Of a stretch of 64,000 nucleotides of DNA, positions 62,135 through 64,000 are shown in pieces (position 1 is the stretch's first letter; every line of letters starts with the position of its first letter). The DNA is taken from contig NZ_LAZS01000009.1 in assembly GCF_002007205.1 (NCBI RefSeq), positions 62,001-126,000 of the forward strand, written 5' to 3'. Made by a program: the position numbers and the translations under genes. Source of the stretch: Ensifer adhaerens. Lineage in GTDB: Bacteria > Pseudomonadota > Alphaproteobacteria > Rhizobiales > Rhizobiaceae. The notes beneath the pieces are model-generated. The model saw nothing but the letters and a program-made list of their open reading frames with translations, ran no database searches and had not been told where the DNA came from.

Positions 62135-64000
62135 GCAGCCGCCGCCTCGTCCGCCACTGCCGAAAGCTCCAGTCTCACGGTTCCAAGCCGCGTCGAGGTT
62201 ACCACGACGGCAATGCCGCCGGCAGTACCCGTCGTTTGCAGCCAGAAGCCGGTCGAACCGCCCTGGAAAACTAGGCGCTCAGGCCCGAGCAGTCGGGCGG
62301 GGCCGGTGATCGTGACGTCGACCGCGTCATTGAGGAAGGGCAGGATGTTGCCGGCCTGGTCGAGGGCGCGCACGATCACGCGGACGCTGTCGCGCCCTTC
62401 AGCCCGAAGCGTCGTGCTGTCGGCCACAACCTCGAGCGTCGTCGGCACCGGATCGGCGGCCATGCGGAGATTGGCAACGGCCTTGCCGTCGATGAAACCG
62501 GTGAAGGCGGCGTCTTCCCACTTCATGCCCCAGACGCCGAGCTCGTCCTTGGTAAAGTGACGGTGGTCGATGACGACAGGCGGGTGTGGCAGGTGCGGGA
62601 AATTCTGGCGGTCTGGGCCGACGCGCTTGACGAGCGAGCCGTATTTCAGCTCGACCTCGTCGCAATTGGTAAGCACGATCAGCGGCAGCACGCCGCCGAT
62701 GTTGCGCTCGCCGCGTGCCCAGAAGGTGACCGGCTTCATCACCACCGCCTCCGACGGTTCGCATTGGCTGGCATAGACATAGGCTGCGAATTTCGGCTGG
62801 CGGAACATGTCCATGACACCGTGATAGCAGATCCGGTCGCCGGAACCGAAGTCCTTGTGGGTGTTGTAGTCGAACATGCACCAGCCGACGGCGCCGGAAA
62901 TGCTTGGGTCGCCATGGGCGGCGTTCAGCACCTCCAGATGCCGGCGCACGTGCTCCGCCTGCCGTTGCTCCTGATCGTAGATCTTCGTCGGAAACATGTG
63001 GCCGCCGAATTCGGTGATGAGGTAAGGCACCTTGCGGTTAAGCCCGGTGCATTCCTGCTGGGGCCTCAGCGCCGTGCGCGGGCGGTTTGCGCCGGGCAGT
63101 TCCTCGTTGCCGAGGATGAAGTCGTTCATGGTGTAGACGTCTTCGAGGTATTCGCTGTCGGTGATGTAGCGCACGCCGCCAGTCTGGCGCGTCGGGTCGA
63201 GCTCACGGGCGAGCCGGTTGGTCTCGACGTAGAAATCGTGTGAGTCCTGCGACTCGTTGATGCGCACGCCCCAGATGATGATCGAGGGGTGGTTCCAGTC
63301 GCGCTCGATCATGCGGCGAACGTTTTCGATCGCCTCCTGTTTCCAGGCCTCGCCGCCGATATGCTGCCAGCCGGGGATTTCCTCAAAGACCAAGAGGCCG
63401 ATGCGGTCGCAATGGTCGAGGAACCACTTGGACTGTGGATAGTGCGAGGTGCGCACGAGATTGCAGTGCAGCGTGTTCTTCAGGATCTCCGCGTCACGCT
63501 CCTGTGCGGTGCGGCCCATGGCGTAGCCGACATAGGGGAATGCCTGGTGGCGGTTGAGGCCGCGGATCTTGAGTGGCCGGCCGTTGAGTTTGAAGCCATC
63601 CGTGGTGAACTCGGCCGTGCGGAACCCGAAACGCGACGACAGCCGGTCGCTGCCGCGATCGCTGCGCAACTGCGCCTCGACCTCGTAGAGGACGGGGCTG
63701 TCGATATCCCAGAGCGAAAGGCCCTTCAGGCCAGTGATCTCAAGCGTGACGCTCTCGCCGCGGGTCTGGCCGGTCGCTTCTGCGAGCACCTTGCCATTCG
63801 CATCCTTGAGGAACGCGGTGAATGTGCCGGTGAAGGTCAGTCCCTGCGGATTGGCGAGGTCGCAGCGGATCGAGACGGACTTGTTGTCGCTGAGCGCGTC
63901 GCGGGTCTCGATCTTGATGTTGGCGATCGAAATCGCGTCGGTAACTTTCAGCCAGACGTCGCGATAGATGCCGGCATAGGTGAGATAATCGATGCGGCCG
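62131..64000 (-). CDS. Glycoside hydrolase family 2 enzyme (partial, 5' end outside window)
   Basis: At least 622 residues of a GH2 beta-galactosidase/glucuronidase-like enzyme are visible, and the N-terminus lies beyond the window edge. The visible part starts inside the sugar-binding domain ([21 protein letters not shown]), continues through the immunoglobulin-like domain, and enters the barrel with [19 protein letters not shown]. The acid/base Glu is in [11 protein letters not shown], and the nucleophile is probably the Glu of [13 protein letters not shown] further beta-sandwich domain forms the C-terminus. It is translationally coupled to the sugar ABC ATPase, so it probably splits the imported oligosaccharide inside the cell. 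The exact glycosidic specificity is undetermined. Confidence 0.9.

Overview
The window looks like chromosome or large-replicon sequence from a Rhizobiales bacterium, most likely the Rhizobiaceae (Ensifer/Sinorhizobium type). The basis is high GC with strong third-position bias, many ABC-transporter cassettes and LysR/LuxR/TetR regulators, and two copies of a short palindromic intergenic repeat that resembles repeats of Sinorhizobium and relatives. This assignment comes from sequence feel and was not checked by a search. No rRNA, tRNA, CRISPR array, phage or insertion sequence was seen.

Left part (0-14.4 kb). An organosulfur-type module (flavin monooxygenase plus SsuCAB-like ABC transporter, 384-4430) is followed by a small secreted Tyr/Pro-rich protein and a second luciferase-like monooxygenase. 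Next comes an ECF sigma factor with a DUF4142 protein and a cupredoxin. The sigma gene and its neighbours are preceded by two copies of the same promoter motif. Then come an exported amidohydrolase, a LysR regulator, and a three-gene cassette on the minus strand (SxtJ-like membrane protein, 49-residue DUF5989 protein, NodU-type carbamoyltransferase).

14.4-23.6 kb. A NarL-type histidine kinase/response regulator pair lies between the carbamoyltransferase cassette and two membrane-anchored SGNH/GDSL proteins. A large autotransporter built of 69-residue repeats follows. The proposal that the carbamoyltransferase cassette, the two-component pair and the SGNH genes form one cell-surface modification system is the most interesting hypothesis here.

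23.7-32 kb. This is a polyamine/agmatine module: cupin plus FAD amine oxidase, a LuxR regulator, a PotFGHI-like ABC transporter and a divergent agmatinase.

32-44.7 kb. Here are a DUF808 membrane protein, a lipoprotein, a class C beta-lactamase-like hydrolase and a broken astacin metallopeptidase gene. A TetR-RND efflux operon follows, with a long operator-like inverted repeat upstream. After it come a papain-like peptidase, an orphan sugar-binding protein and a decayed DMT transporter.

44.7-64 kb. This part holds a GH20 hexosaminidase, then a LysR-controlled sugar-acid type operon (aldehyde dehydrogenase, MFS, enolase-superfamily dehydratase, GMC oxidoreductase) and a gamma-glutamyltransferase. 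The queC-queD-queE operon follows, preceded by a clear preQ1-I riboswitch. The window ends with small hydrolases and the 3' end of a carbohydrate operon (UgpC/MalK-type ATPase and a GH2 glycosidase cut by the window edge).
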